From the NCBI GenBank assembly GCA_046330435.1, contig JAXLST010000007.1, forward strand, positions 124,001 to 188,000: DNA of 64,000 bases. The letters are read 5' to 3'. The notes beneath the pieces are model-generated. The model was not told the origin of the DNA, ran no database searches, and worked only from the letters and a program-made list of their open reading frames with translations. The translations under genes and the position numbers were made by a program. Origin of the DNA: Ga0077560 sp046330435. GTDB taxonomy: Bacteria > Actinomycetota > Thermoleophilia > Miltoncostaeales > Miltoncostaeaceae. Shown here in pieces: positions 1 to 8,293 of this stretch (position 1 is its first letter; each line of letters starts with the position of its first letter).

Positions 1-1582
1 CGAGGTCGCGCCGCCGGAACCGCCACAGCGCCGCGCAGGCGGCGGCCACTCCCACCGCGGCCATCGCCGCCGCGGCCAGCGGCCGGAAGGGCTGCGCCGG
101 CACGAAGCCGATGTGGTGGAACGGCGAGACCTGCAGGGTCCAGTCCGGCGCCCCGGCGACCGCCCCGAACAGCTCCCACACGAACGCGGCGCTCACCGCC
201 CCGTAGGCGATCGTCGCCGACGCCCGCGGCAGCGCGGCGAACCCCAGGGCGCCGACGCCCAGGAACAGCACGGCGGCGGGGATGCAGTTGACGCCGGCCG
301 CCAGCATCCCGCCCAGGCCCACGCCTGCCGACTGCGACGCGGCGCCGGCCCAGGCCGCGACCCCGCTGCCCAGCGCCAGCACCGCCGCGGCGGCGACCGC
401 GAGGGCCAGCCGGCCCGCGAGCCAGCGCGTGCGTCCCACCGGCATCGACAGCAGGGTCTCCAGGCGCTGCTCGGCCTCCTCGTGCCGGACGGCCGCCACC
501 TGCGCGCACGCGAACAGGCTCACCGCGAGCACGAAGAACAGGAACGTGAGGCTCAGGTAGCCCCTCGGGGTCACGATCGACAGGCCCCCGAAGCGCTCGA
601 GCCGCTCCCGCAGCTGCTCGGAGATCCCCGCGGCCGAGATGCTGCTGCTCACGATCCCGATGACCAGGGCGAAGATCCACAGGCCGGCCGCCCACGCGAT
701 GAGCACGCCGGCCTCGGCCCGCAGGGCCTGGCCGGCGACGGTGCCCAGCAGGCCGGTGCGCGGCGCGCGGGCGTCCCGGGAGCCCAGCATGCCCCGGCCG
801 ACGTCCCGGCGCACGAGCGCCGCCGCGGCGGCCGCCACCATCAGCGCCGACAGCGCGGCGGGCAGCAGGAGCACGGCGGGACGCGGCCCCGCGAACGCCC
901 GCATCTCCTCCGTCCAGCCGAGGGGCGACGCCCAGCGCAGGGCGGGATGGTCCTCGGTGTCGGCGACCACGCGCACCACGAACGCGGCCGACACCAGGCC
1001 GAGTCCGAGTGCGGTCGCCAGGCGCCGGGAGTCGGCCAGCTGGCACACGGCGGCACCGGCGGCGGCGAACACCACGGCGGGCGACACGGTCACCAGCGCC
1101 AGGTACGCGGAGCCCGGGAGCGCGAGTCCGCCCGCCACCAGGCCCGCGAGGATCGCCAGCCACAGCACCGCCACGCCGCCGGCGACCCCCGCCATCGCCG
1201 ACAGGAATGCGGCGCGCCGGCCCACGGCCGTGGCAAGCACGAGCTCCTGGCGCCCGGCGTCCTCCTCGGCGCGCAGTGCCCGCACCGCCGCCATCACCCC
1301 CCACACGGCGGCGAACAGGGCGAGGATCCCCCCGACGCGCCACGCCGTGTACCCCTCCACGGTGAGCAGGTCGCGCGGCCTGCCGTAGAACAGCATCACG
1401 CTCTTGTTGGTGCCGAACGACTCGGCGAACGCCATCCGCTCCACGAGGGTGGGGTACGTCTGGCGGTAGGCGACGGGCTGCAGCACCGCCACGGTGACGA
1501 ACAGCAGCGCGAAGGCGATGGTCCGGGTGCGGGCGTCGGCGAACGCCCGCCGGGCGAGCGCCCTATGCGGCCCCCGGGCCAC
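1..1582 (-). CDS. ABC-2 type transporter permease (3' end outside window)
   Basis: Membrane subunit of an ABC exporter. The frame is open for about 527 residues and runs off the left edge, so the C-terminus is missing. It holds many hydrophobic segments in two halves, for example near TIAFALLFVTVAVLQPVAY at the N-terminus and SLTFLFFVLAVSLFACAQVA in the second half, as in large polyketide/antibiotic-type exporter permeases. I place the start at a GTG whose first base is 1582, which overlaps the end of the ATPase gene by 20 bases. That overlap and the shared strand make an ATPase-permease operon. The substrate cannot be told from sequence. Confidence 0.8.
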   Translation of the reverse strand, partial: MARGPHRALARRAFADARTRTIAFALLFVTVAVLQPVAYRQTYPTLVERMAFAESFGTNKSVMLFYGRPRDLLTVEGYTAWRVGGILALFAAVWGVMAAVRALRAEEDAGRQELVLATAVGRRAAFLSAMAGVAGGVAVLWLAILAGLVAGGLALPGSAYLALVTVSPAVVFAAAGAAVCQLADSRRLATALGLGLVSAAFVVRVVADTEDHPALRWASPLGWTEEMRAFAGPRPAVLLLPAALSALMVAAAAAALVRRDVGRGMLGSRDARAPRTGLLGTVAGQALRAEAGVLIAWAAGLWIFALVIGIVSSSISAAGISEQLRERLERFGGLSIVTPRGYLSLTFLFFVLAVSLFACAQVAAVRHEEAEQRLETLLSMPVGRTRWLAGRLALAVAAAAVLALGSGVAAWAGAASQSAGVGLGGMLAAGVNCIPAAVLFLGVGALGFAALPRASATIAYGAVSAAFVWELFGAVAGAPDWTLQVSPFHHIGFVPAQPFRPLAAAAMAAVGVAAACAALWRFRRRDL

Positions 1583-2501
1583 CGGGCACCCCGTCGTAGT
1601 GGTGCAGGAAGATCTCCTCCAGGGACGGCTCCCGCCCCGTGAGTCCCGTCACCCGGTGCCGGCCCAGCTGGGCCACAAGGGCCGCCATGGCGTCGGCCCC
1701 CGAGACCTCCGCCCGCAGGACGTTCCCCTCCCGGCGCACCACCTCCACGCCGTCCACCGGCTCGAGGGCCGGTGCCGGGCCGTCGAAGGTGACCTCCAGG
1801 GTGCGGGCGCGCAGGTGCCGCAGCTCGGCGAGCGCTCCCTCGTCCACCAGCCGGCCGTCGCGCAGGATCCCCACCCGGTCGCACAGGGCCTCGACCTCGC
1901 TGAGGATGTGGGAGGACAGGAACACCGCCTGGCCCCGCTCCCGTGCCTCGCGGACGGACTCCCGGAACGCCATCTCCATGAGCGGGTCCAGGCCGGAGGT
2001 GGGCTCGTCGAGCACCAGGAGGTCGGCCCGCGTCGCGAGGGCGGACACGAGCTGCACCTTCTGCCGGTTGCCCTTCGACAGCGCCCGGACCTTGCGGTTC
2101 GCGTCGAGGTCGAACCGGTCGATGAGCGCCGCCAGGTACGCGGTGTCGGTGCCGCCGTGCAGACGGCCGAGGAACGCGAAGGTCTCCGCGGACGTGAGCC
2201 CGGGCCACAGGAACGGCTCGCCCGCGACGTACGCCACCCTGCGGTGGGCGGTGACCGGGTCGGCCCACGCGTCCACGCCGAAGATCTCCGCCCTTCCGGA
2301 GGTCGGGCGGTGAAGGCCCAGCATGAGGCGGATCGTGGTGGTCTTGCCGGCCCCGTTGGGCCCGAGGTAGCCGTAGACCTCCCCCGGCGCCACGGTGAGG
2401 TCCAGGTCGGTGAGCGCGACGGTGCTCCCGTACCGCTTGCCCAGCCCGGAGAGCCGGACCGCGGGGACGCGATCCCCGCCGGGTGTCGCATCGCCACCCA
2501 T
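1563..2501 (-). CDS. ABC transporter ATP-binding protein
   Basis: ATPase subunit (312 aa) that should power the permease encoded next to it. Walker A GPNGAGKT lies at about residues 47-54, the signature appears as LSKGN (usual LSGGQ) near 141-145, Walker B LLVLDEPTSG at 161-170, and the H-loop histidine in SSHIL near 198. The C-terminal hundred residues form the DUF4162-like tail common in antibiotic/lipid exporter ATPases. The ATG at 2499-2501 is chosen because the longer open frame upstream reads antisense through the collagen-like gene. It heads a two-gene operon; the drug or lipid exported is unknown. Confidence 0.9.
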   Translation of the reverse strand: MGGDATPGGDRVPAVRLSGLGKRYGSTVALTDLDLTVAPGEVYGYLGPNGAGKTTTIRLMLGLHRPTSGRAEIFGVDAWADPVTAHRRVAYVAGEPFLWPGLTSAETFAFLGRLHGGTDTAYLAALIDRFDLDANRKVRALSKGNRQKVQLVSALATRADLLVLDEPTSGLDPLMEMAFRESVREARERGQAVFLSSHILSEVEALCDRVGILRDGRLVDEGALAELRHLRARTLEVTFDGPAPALEPVDGVEVVRREGNVLRAEVSGADAMAALVAQLGRHRVTGLTGREPSLEEIFLHHYDGVPGGPGAA

Positions 2502-2613
2502 GACCCGAGTGTACGCCCGCGCGGTTGGCGCGCCGCGCACCCGGAGCGGGACCCCGCGCGGCCGGGGTCCGCCTGGACCCCGGCCGCCGCACGCGCCCGG
2601 TGGCGTCAGGCGC

Positions 2614-3378
2614 TCAGCTGAACCCGCCGACCTGCATGATGAGCATGCGGCCGTAGACCTTGAGGGCATTGAAGCCCGTGAAGCACTCGAGCGTGACCGT
2701 CCGCGTCTGGCCCGCCGGCACGAACGTCCCCCCGGTGACCGTGACCAGCTGCTCCTGCGCGCCGTCGAGGTCCCCGCGCACCGACACCACGTGGTTCCCC
2801 ATCCGGGATCCGTCGCTGTTGAGCGAGCACCCCACCGACACGTTGTCGCCGCCGATGTCCGGCGCGCCCCACGACGTCTGCGCGGTGGCGATGACCACCC
2901 AGCTGCCCGCCGGGAGCGTCTTCTGGGCCACCACGGACTGACCGCCGCCGCCGGACGTTCCGTCCACGAACGTCGCGGTCGAGATCCCCGCCGGGCCCGC
3001 GGGACCGGGCGGACCCGCGGCGCCCGCCGGGCCGGTGGCGCCCGCAGAACCCGCCGGACCCGCGGGCCCCGCCGGACCGGCTGCGCCGGTCGCGCCCCTC
3101 GGGCCCACGGGGCCCTCCGGGCCGGTCGCGCCCCTCGGCCCCTTCGGGCCCATCGGCCCGGCGGGACCCCGCGGGCCGGTCTCGCCCTGCGGGCCGCGCT
3201 GGTTCCAGGTGAGGGTCCGCTCGGAGCTCCTGCAGTCCTGGCCGGGCAGCACGATCCGGGTCTGGCCCTTCTGGGCGACACATGCCGTGATCGTCCCCCC
3301 GCCGCCGGTGTTCGTCGCGACGGCGCCGACGGCGCCCACGGCGACCACCACGCCCGCCAGCATCAACACGTTGCGCAT
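2614..3378 (-). CDS. Secreted or membrane-anchored collagen-like protein
   Basis: 254 aa. A hydrophobic N-terminal segment (residues 4-21) acts as signal peptide or anchor. A short cysteine-containing region follows (C33, C49), then about 23 uninterrupted Gly-X-Y triplets (residues 62-130) rich in GPAGPAG and GPRGATG, then a roughly 120-residue globular C-terminal domain with two more cysteines. Bacterial collagen-like proteins form triple helices at the cell surface, and the globular end is usually the trimerisation or binding head. GAGGAG lies 3-8 bases before the ATG. The gene stands alone, divergent from the FHA gene. Confidence 0.85.
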   Translation of the reverse strand: MRNVLMLAGVVVAVGAVGAVATNTGGGGTITACVAQKGQTRIVLPGQDCRSSERTLTWNQRGPQGETGPRGPAGPMGPKGPRGATGPEGPVGPRGATGAAGPAGPAGPAGSAGATGPAGAAGPPGPAGPAGISTATFVDGTSGGGGQSVVAQKTLPAGSWVVIATAQTSWGAPDIGGDNVSVGCSLNSDGSRMGNHVVSVRGDLDGAQEQLVTVTGGTFVPAGQTRTVTLECFTGFNALKVYGRMLIMQVGGFS

Positions 3379-3628
3379 GCGCTCTCCTCGAGTGGTACGG
3401 GTTCAGGCGACGCCCCTGACGGCGAGCCTCCGGACGCCCACCCCCGAGGGGCGCTCGGCCGACCCGCCGCGGACGCTCGTGATCCCGACCACGGCCCGCG
3501 AGGTATCCCAGGGATGAAACGGGCCATCCCGGGCTGATGTCTGGACGTTCGGGCGGGTCCCCCTCGTCCGTCCCGCCCGAACGGCGGGCCACGGCCGCCC
3601 GGACCCGGCGTGGCGGCCGCACCGGCGG

Positions 3629-4315
3629 ATGCCGTTTACTCCCCACGTGGCGCCCACCCCGGAGAGGTTGTCCCCGCCCGAGCGCTCCGCCTTGGCCGCG
3701 GCGGAGAATGAGGGGATCCCGTTCCTCGTCCATCGCGACGAGCACGGCGACCTGCGCATCGTCCCCCTGACATCCGGCGACCGCGTCACCGTGGGCCGCG
3801 CCGCGGCCAACGACGTCGTGCTGGCCGGCGACGCGGAGGTGTCGCGGGCGCACGCCGTGCTGGAGCCCTCGGGCGGCGGCTGGAACGTGGTGGACGACGG
3901 CATGTCCCGGAACGGCACGTTCGTGAACGGCGAGCGGGTCATCCGGCACCGGCGCCTCGAGGACCGCGACGTCCTGCGCATCGGGGGGACGACGCTGCAC
4001 TTCCGCTTCCCGGCGATGGTGGCCGACGACACCACCGCGATCGCGGCGAAGCTGCCCGACGCCAGGATCAGCCCCGCGGAGCGCCGCGTGCTGGTGGCCC
4101 TGTGCCGCCCCATGCTGCGGTCGGGCGGGACGGGCCTCCCGGCGGGCAACAACGAGATCGCCGCGGAGCTCTTCCTGTCGGTCCCGGCCGTGAAGAGCCA
4201 CGTGCGGTCGCTGTTCACCAAGACCGGTGTCGACGTGCTCCCGCAGAACCACAAGCGGATGGAGCTCGCCCGCAGGGCCATCGAGAGCGGCCTCGTCTCC
4301 GCGAGGGACCTGTGA
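3629..4315 (+). CDS. FHA domain protein with C-terminal helix-turn-helix
   Basis: 228 aa, no signal or membrane segment. The FHA domain (about 51-127) shows the phosphothreonine-binding landmarks VGRAAANDVVL, VSRAH and SRNGTFVNG. Residues 147-215 look like a DNA-binding or bacterial FHA-associated winged-helix region (SPAERRVLVAL, then NNEIAAELFLSVPAVKSHVR). It should read phosphorylation by the kinase whose GTG start overlaps its stop (GTGA). An in-frame GTG at 3647 with TTTACT eight bases upstream is an alternative, perhaps leaderless, start. Whether the HTH binds DNA or only protein is not known. Confidence 0.8.
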   Translation: MPFTPHVAPTPERLSPPERSALAAAENEGIPFLVHRDEHGDLRIVPLTSGDRVTVGRAAANDVVLAGDAEVSRAHAVLEPSGGGWNVVDDGMSRNGTFVNGERVIRHRRLEDRDVLRIGGTTLHFRFPAMVADDTTAIAAKLPDARISPAERRVLVALCRPMLRSGGTGLPAGNNEIAAELFLSVPAVKSHVRSLFTKTGVDVLPQNHKRMELARRAIESGLVSARDL

Positions 4316-5487
4316 CGCCCGGCCCCGGGTCCCGCTTCGGCCCCTACGTGCTGGGACGGGTCCTCGGCCGCGGCGGGATGGCCGTGGTCCACGAGGCCAC
4401 CCACGAGTCCACCGGCCGCGTGGTCGCCCTCAAGCTCATCCGCCCGGAGCACGCGGGCCCGGACTTCGCCGACCGCCTGCGCCGTGAGGGACGCGCGCAG
4501 GCGGCCCTGGACCACCCCAATGTGGTGACGATCTACGAGGCCGGCACCTCCGAGCACGGCCCCTGGCTGGCGATGCGCCTGGTGGACGGCACGACGCTGT
4601 CGGATCTCATCGACGCCGGGACCCTCGACGCCGCGTCGGCGCTGGACATCCTCGACCAGGTCGCCGCCGCGCTCGACGCCGCCCACGCCGCCGGCCTCGT
4701 GCACCGCGACGTCAAGCCGCGGAACGTGCTGGTCTCCGAGGACGGCACGGCCTACCTGGCGGACTTCGGGCTGAGCCGGCCGAGCGCCGGCGACGGGGCC
4801 ACCGTGACCGGCCACTTCATGGGGACGCTCGCGTATGCCGCGCCGGAGGTGCTGCGGGGTGAGGAGCCCGGTCCGGCGGCCGACCGCTACGCCCTCGCCG
4901 CCGTGCTGTTCGAGTGCCTCACGGGCAGCACCGTCTTCCCGCGACCGTCGCACGCCGCGGTGGTGTTCGCGCACACCAACGAGCCGGCGCCGCGGGTGAG
5001 CGGCCGCCGCGCCGGGATCCCACCCGCCCTCGATGCCGCGGTCATCGAGGGCCTCGCGAAGGACCCCCGGGACCGGCCCGCCACGGCCCGCGCGCTCATC
5101 GGACGGGCACGGGCCGCCCTGCGCGGCACCTGCTCAGGCCGCCGCCGGCGCAGGAGCGCGGTGCCGCCGGAGGACGACGCCACCACCGGCGCGACCCTGC
5201 CCATGGGCGCCCCGGCGCCCGCGGACCGCGGGACCAGGGGGCGCCGCGCCGCCGTCCTGGCGGTGACGGCCCTGATCGCCGCGGTCGCCGGAGGGCGCGG
5301 TCGCCGTCTGGACGGCGGCGACGGGCCGGGTCCCGCCGCCGCCGCCGAACTACCGCCGCCCCCGCGGGCACCCGGGCGCTGGGCAGCGACCTCGCGCGCC
5401 CGGGCCGCGCGGTGGACTGCCGGGGCGCCGCACCGGCCGGCGCATCGCCCTCCTGCACCGTCTTCCAGGACCGCGACGCCGGGCTGA
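4312..5487 (+). CDS. PknB-type Ser/Thr protein kinase, sensor part out of frame
   Basis: The first 270 or so residues are a complete Hanks-type kinase: glycine loop LGRGGMAVV, VALK lysine at residue 41, HRDVKPRN catalytic loop, DFG, and an APE motif after GTLAYA. A juxtamembrane linker and a hydrophobic stretch (AAVLAVTALIAAVAGG) follow. The frame then turns into Arg/Pro-rich sequence and stops at 5487. The expected extracellular domain continues in another frame (5349-6197). The start is the GTG at 4312, overlapping the FHA stop. The pair with the FHA protein suggests a kinase and its reader. As written the protein is truncated just after the membrane segment. Confidence 0.85.
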   Translation: MTPGPGSRFGPYVLGRVLGRGGMAVVHEATHESTGRVVALKLIRPEHAGPDFADRLRREGRAQAALDHPNVVTIYEAGTSEHGPWLAMRLVDGTTLSDLIDAGTLDAASALDILDQVAAALDAAHAAGLVHRDVKPRNVLVSEDGTAYLADFGLSRPSAGDGATVTGHFMGTLAYAAPEVLRGEEPGPAADRYALAAVLFECLTGSTVFPRPSHAAVVFAHTNEPAPRVSGRRAGIPPALDAAVIEGLAKDPRDRPATARALIGRARAALRGTCSGRRRRRSAVPPEDDATTGATLPMGAPAPADRGTRGRRAAVLAVTALIAAVAGGRGRRLDGGDGPGPAAAAELPPPPRAPGRWAATSRARAARWTAGAPHRPAHRPPAPSSRTATPG

Positions 5488-6197
5488 CGCTGGTGGGGCC
5501 CCGCGACGGCGTGGTGCGGCGGTGGTCCGTGCGGTCCGCCTCCGGCGAGCTCGCGCTGGCCGTGCTGCGGCGCCGCGACGACGGCTACTTCCAGACCGCG
5601 CGGTCCCGGAACGAGTTCGTGGGGAGCGCATCGCCCCACGCCTTCGCCACCGATCTCGCCGTGGAGCGCGGCGACCGGCTCGCGCTGGTGGTGGTGCGCG
5701 GGTCGGCGGTGGGGATCGCCGACGCGGCGGGCGCCACCACCGGCCGCTGGACGCCGCCCCAGCGCGGCGCGATCGTGCCGCAGGCCGCCGGCACGCCGGG
5801 CGAGCTGCTGCTGCGCGTCGACTACGCGCCCGGTGCCACGCAGACCCTCCCACGCCTGCTCACCGGGACCGCCGCCGCGTCGGCCCCGGACGGCGATGTG
5901 CTCGCCCGGGAGACCGTGCGCCCGTCGGGCGGCGCCCCGCCGCTCGAGTTCCGGCTCGCGGTGGTCGGTCGTCGCGGCGTGCTCGACGTCGTGCGCGCCG
6001 GACGGCGCATCGCCCGCAGCGACGTCCCGGGCCTCACCGGGCCGCTCGGGGAGGTCGTCGGCCTCGACGCCTACGCGTCCCCCGACCCCGGCGGGCAGGT
6101 GGGCATCGACATCCGCTTCACACTGGAGGGCAGCGCCCGGCTGGTGCGCCACTACTACGGCTACGCCCCGCGTGAAGGGCTCGTCTTCGTCGACTGA
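5349..6197 (+). pseudogene. Out-of-frame extracellular domain of the upstream kinase
   Basis: From 5349 a frame different from that of the kinase reads TTAAPAGTRALGSDLARPG and then about 260 residues of a cysteine-containing domain up to the stop at 6197. The same layout (APAGT, a VDC motif, SC, then VRSWAV/VRRWSV and ELLLRVD) occurs after the membrane segment of the pseudokinase encoded next, so this piece almost surely belongs to the kinase. Comparing the two proteins suggests two one-base shifts, near 5290 and 5350; a single lost base near 5350 would also join the frames. It could be a real mutation or an indel error in GC-rich sequence. Confidence 0.65.
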
Positions 6198-7242
6198 GGC
6201 CATCGCCGGGCTCCCGGTGGTGCGCCGCCTCGGCGAGTCCACCTGGGAGGCCGTCCAGCCGGAGCTCGACCGGCGGGTCGCCCTGCGCCGGATGCCTCCC
6301 GGCACGCCGTTCCGCGCCGCCGCGTGGCCCGACCGGGCCGGGGTCGTGCCGCTGTACGCCGTGGTGGAGGACACCTCGGGCACATACGCGGTCACCGCGT
6401 TCGTGCCCGGCGCACGCACCCTCGCCGAGCTCGGAGGGGCGCGTCCCGGGCGCCGGCACCGGTGGCTCGACCGCGTGGCGGCGGTGCTGGACGGCACCGT
6501 GCACGGCGACCTCACGCCGTCGGACATCCTCATCGATCCGTCGGGGCGCGTCGTGGTGACGGGCTTCGGCCGCGGTGCGCCCGAGGCCACTGCGGCCGGT
6601 GATGCCGCCGCGATCGCCCGCATGCGGCCGGAGGACCGCCGGCACCGGCGCATGATCCCCGCCGCGGCGGTTGCGGTGGCCGCCGCGGTGGCGGGAGGGG
6701 TGCTGCTCGCCACCCGCGAGGGGCCCCGGCCGCCGGTGCCTCCGGCGCCCGCCGGGACGGTCGCGATCGGCAGCGCCCTCACCGCCGGCGCGCTGACGTC
6801 CGTGGACTGTGAGGGCAGGGCGCCGGGCGGGGACTCCCTGGCCTGCTCGATCCTGCAGGGCACGCTCGCCGGGCGGCCCCTGGTGACCCCGGCCGCCGGG
6901 ACGGTGCGGTCGTGGGCGGTGCGGGGCGTGCGCGGCCGGGTGCGGCTGCAGGTGCTCGTGCCCGCCGGACGCGGCGGTTTCCGGAGCTACGTGTCCGGCC
7001 CCTTCGTCGAGGTGCCGGACGACGGCGCGCACCGGATGGGCGCCGACCTGAGCTTCCCCGCCGGCGCCCGGTTCGCGCTCGAGCTGGCGCCCGGCACGGC
7101 CGTGGGCCTGCGCGACGGGGTCGCCGGGGCCCGCACCCTGCGCTTCTTCGGTGCGCTGCGCTTCGAGCCGCGGGTGCCGGACGGCACGCGCGGAGCGGAC
7201 CAGGAACTGCTGCTGCGGGTGGACGTCGTGCCGCGCGGATAG
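6172..7242 (+). CDS. Membrane pseudokinase with kinase-like ectodomain
   Basis: 356 aa. The N-terminal 140 residues are a shortened kinase fold without catalytic residues: VALRR near 36-40 has Arg for the ATP-binding Lys, the catalytic loop reads HGDLTPSDIL (111-120) instead of HRDxKPxN, and the metal-binding DFG is GFG (131-133). A membrane segment lies at 162-180 (IPAAAVAVAAAVAGGVLLA). The outer domain of about 170 residues is a paralogue of the one belonging to the upstream kinase. The GTG at 6172 overlaps the preceding frame by 26 bases. It probably modulates or heteromerises with the active kinase rather than phosphorylating. Confidence 0.7.
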   Translation: MKGSSSSTEAIAGLPVVRRLGESTWEAVQPELDRRVALRRMPPGTPFRAAAWPDRAGVVPLYAVVEDTSGTYAVTAFVPGARTLAELGGARPGRRHRWLDRVAAVLDGTVHGDLTPSDILIDPSGRVVVTGFGRGAPEATAAGDAAAIARMRPEDRRHRRMIPAAAVAVAAAVAGGVLLATREGPRPPVPPAPAGTVAIGSALTAGALTSVDCEGRAPGGDSLACSILQGTLAGRPLVTPAAGTVRSWAVRGVRGRVRLQVLVPAGRGGFRSYVSGPFVEVPDDGAHRMGADLSFPAGARFALELAPGTAVGLRDGVAGARTLRFFGALRFEPRVPDGTRGADQELLLRVDVVPRG

Positions 7243-7302
7243 GCGTTTTCATCCCGCGGGTGGCTGGCGCGCCCCGCCCGCACCGGGGACGCTGCGGACC
7301 GC

Positions 7303-8235
7303 ATGCCCGCCCGCCCCGCCCGCACACGCCGAACGGTCATCGCGATCACCGCCCTGGCGGCTGTTCTCGTCATGGCGCTGCCCGGGACCTCTCAGCCCCC
7401 CGCGCCCCCGTTCGCGCCGAGGTGCACGCTGTTCCCCGCCGGCAACGTGTGGAACGCGCCGGTGCGCGACCTGCCGGTGCGCGCCGACTCCGACACCCTC
7501 ATCGCGGCGATCGGCCTGGACGTGGGCCTGCACCCGGACTTCTCGGACGCCGGCCGGTACGGCATCCCCCACAACGTGGTCACCGGGCGCACCAAGCGCG
7601 TGCGCGTGCGGTTCGACTACCCGGGCGAATCCGACCGCGTGGCGTATCCCATCCCCGCGCGGCCCCGCATCGAGAAGGGCTCCGACCGGCACATCCTCAT
7701 GGTGGACCGCGACCGGTGCCGGCTGTACGAGCTGTTCGACGCCCGGAGGCGGGCGGGACGCTGGGTCGCGGGCAGCGGGGCCACCTGGGACCTGCGCTCG
7801 AACCGCCTGCGGCCCGACGGCTGGACCTCGGCCGACGCCGCGGGCCTGCCGATCCTGCCCGGCCTGGCGCGGTTCGACGAGGTCGCCCGCGGGGAGATCC
7901 TCCACGCCCTGCGGTTCACCGCTCCGCGCACCCGGAACACCCACGTGTACCCGGCGCGGCACCACGCGGGCACCGCGGACCCGTCGCTGCCGCCCATGGG
8001 CATCCGCGTGCGCCTCAAGGCGTCGGTGCCGCTCGACGGCTTCGGGCCACAGGCCCGCATCGTGCTCACCGCGCTGCGCGACTACGGGATGATCCTCGCC
8101 GACAACGGATCGCCCTGGTACGTCTCCGGGGCCCCGAGCCCGGGGTGGGACGACGACGACCTCCACGACCTGGGCCGCATCACCGGCGCGGACCTTGAGG
8201 TGGTCGACACGTCGGGGCTCCGCAGCACCCCCTGA
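7303..8235 (+). CDS. Secreted protein of unknown function (FPAGNVWN type)
   Basis: 310 aa with a signal peptide (Arg-rich start, hydrophobic residues 11-27) and a mature part of about 280 residues. I recognise the overall pattern (CTLFPAGNVWN, YGIPHNVV, DRDRCRLYELFDA, RPDGWTSADAAGLPILPG, HALRFTAP, YGMILADNGSPWY) as a conserved extracellular family found in actinobacteria and some other soil organisms. I know of no demonstrated activity for it. It may act on or bind a surface polymer, but that is a guess. It follows the kinase group by 60 bases on the same strand, so it could be co-transcribed. Confidence 0.75.
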   Translation: MPARPARTRRTVIAITALAAVLVMALPGTSQPPAPPFAPRCTLFPAGNVWNAPVRDLPVRADSDTLIAAIGLDVGLHPDFSDAGRYGIPHNVVTGRTKRVRVRFDYPGESDRVAYPIPARPRIEKGSDRHILMVDRDRCRLYELFDARRRAGRWVAGSGATWDLRSNRLRPDGWTSADAAGLPILPGLARFDEVARGEILHALRFTAPRTRNTHVYPARHHAGTADPSLPPMGIRVRLKASVPLDGFGPQARIVLTALRDYGMILADNGSPWYVSGAPSPGWDDDDLHDLGRITGADLEVVDTSGLRSTP

Positions 8236-8293
8236 GCGACCGCGGGGGCCCGCCGGGATGGCGTCGGCCGGGGCATGCGCAAGGATCAGGTCC

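Noticed and set aside
113..1642. Long plus-strand open frame of about 509 codons
   Set aside because: It is antisense to the ABC permease and its product is an Arg/Pro/Gly/His-rich string without any domain. GC-rich DNA keeps such shadow frames open.
3035..3517. Plus-strand proline-rich collagen-like frame
   Set aside because: It is the complement of the Gly-X-Y repeat of the minus-strand gene and lacks a signal peptide and regular triplets with Gly at each third residue.
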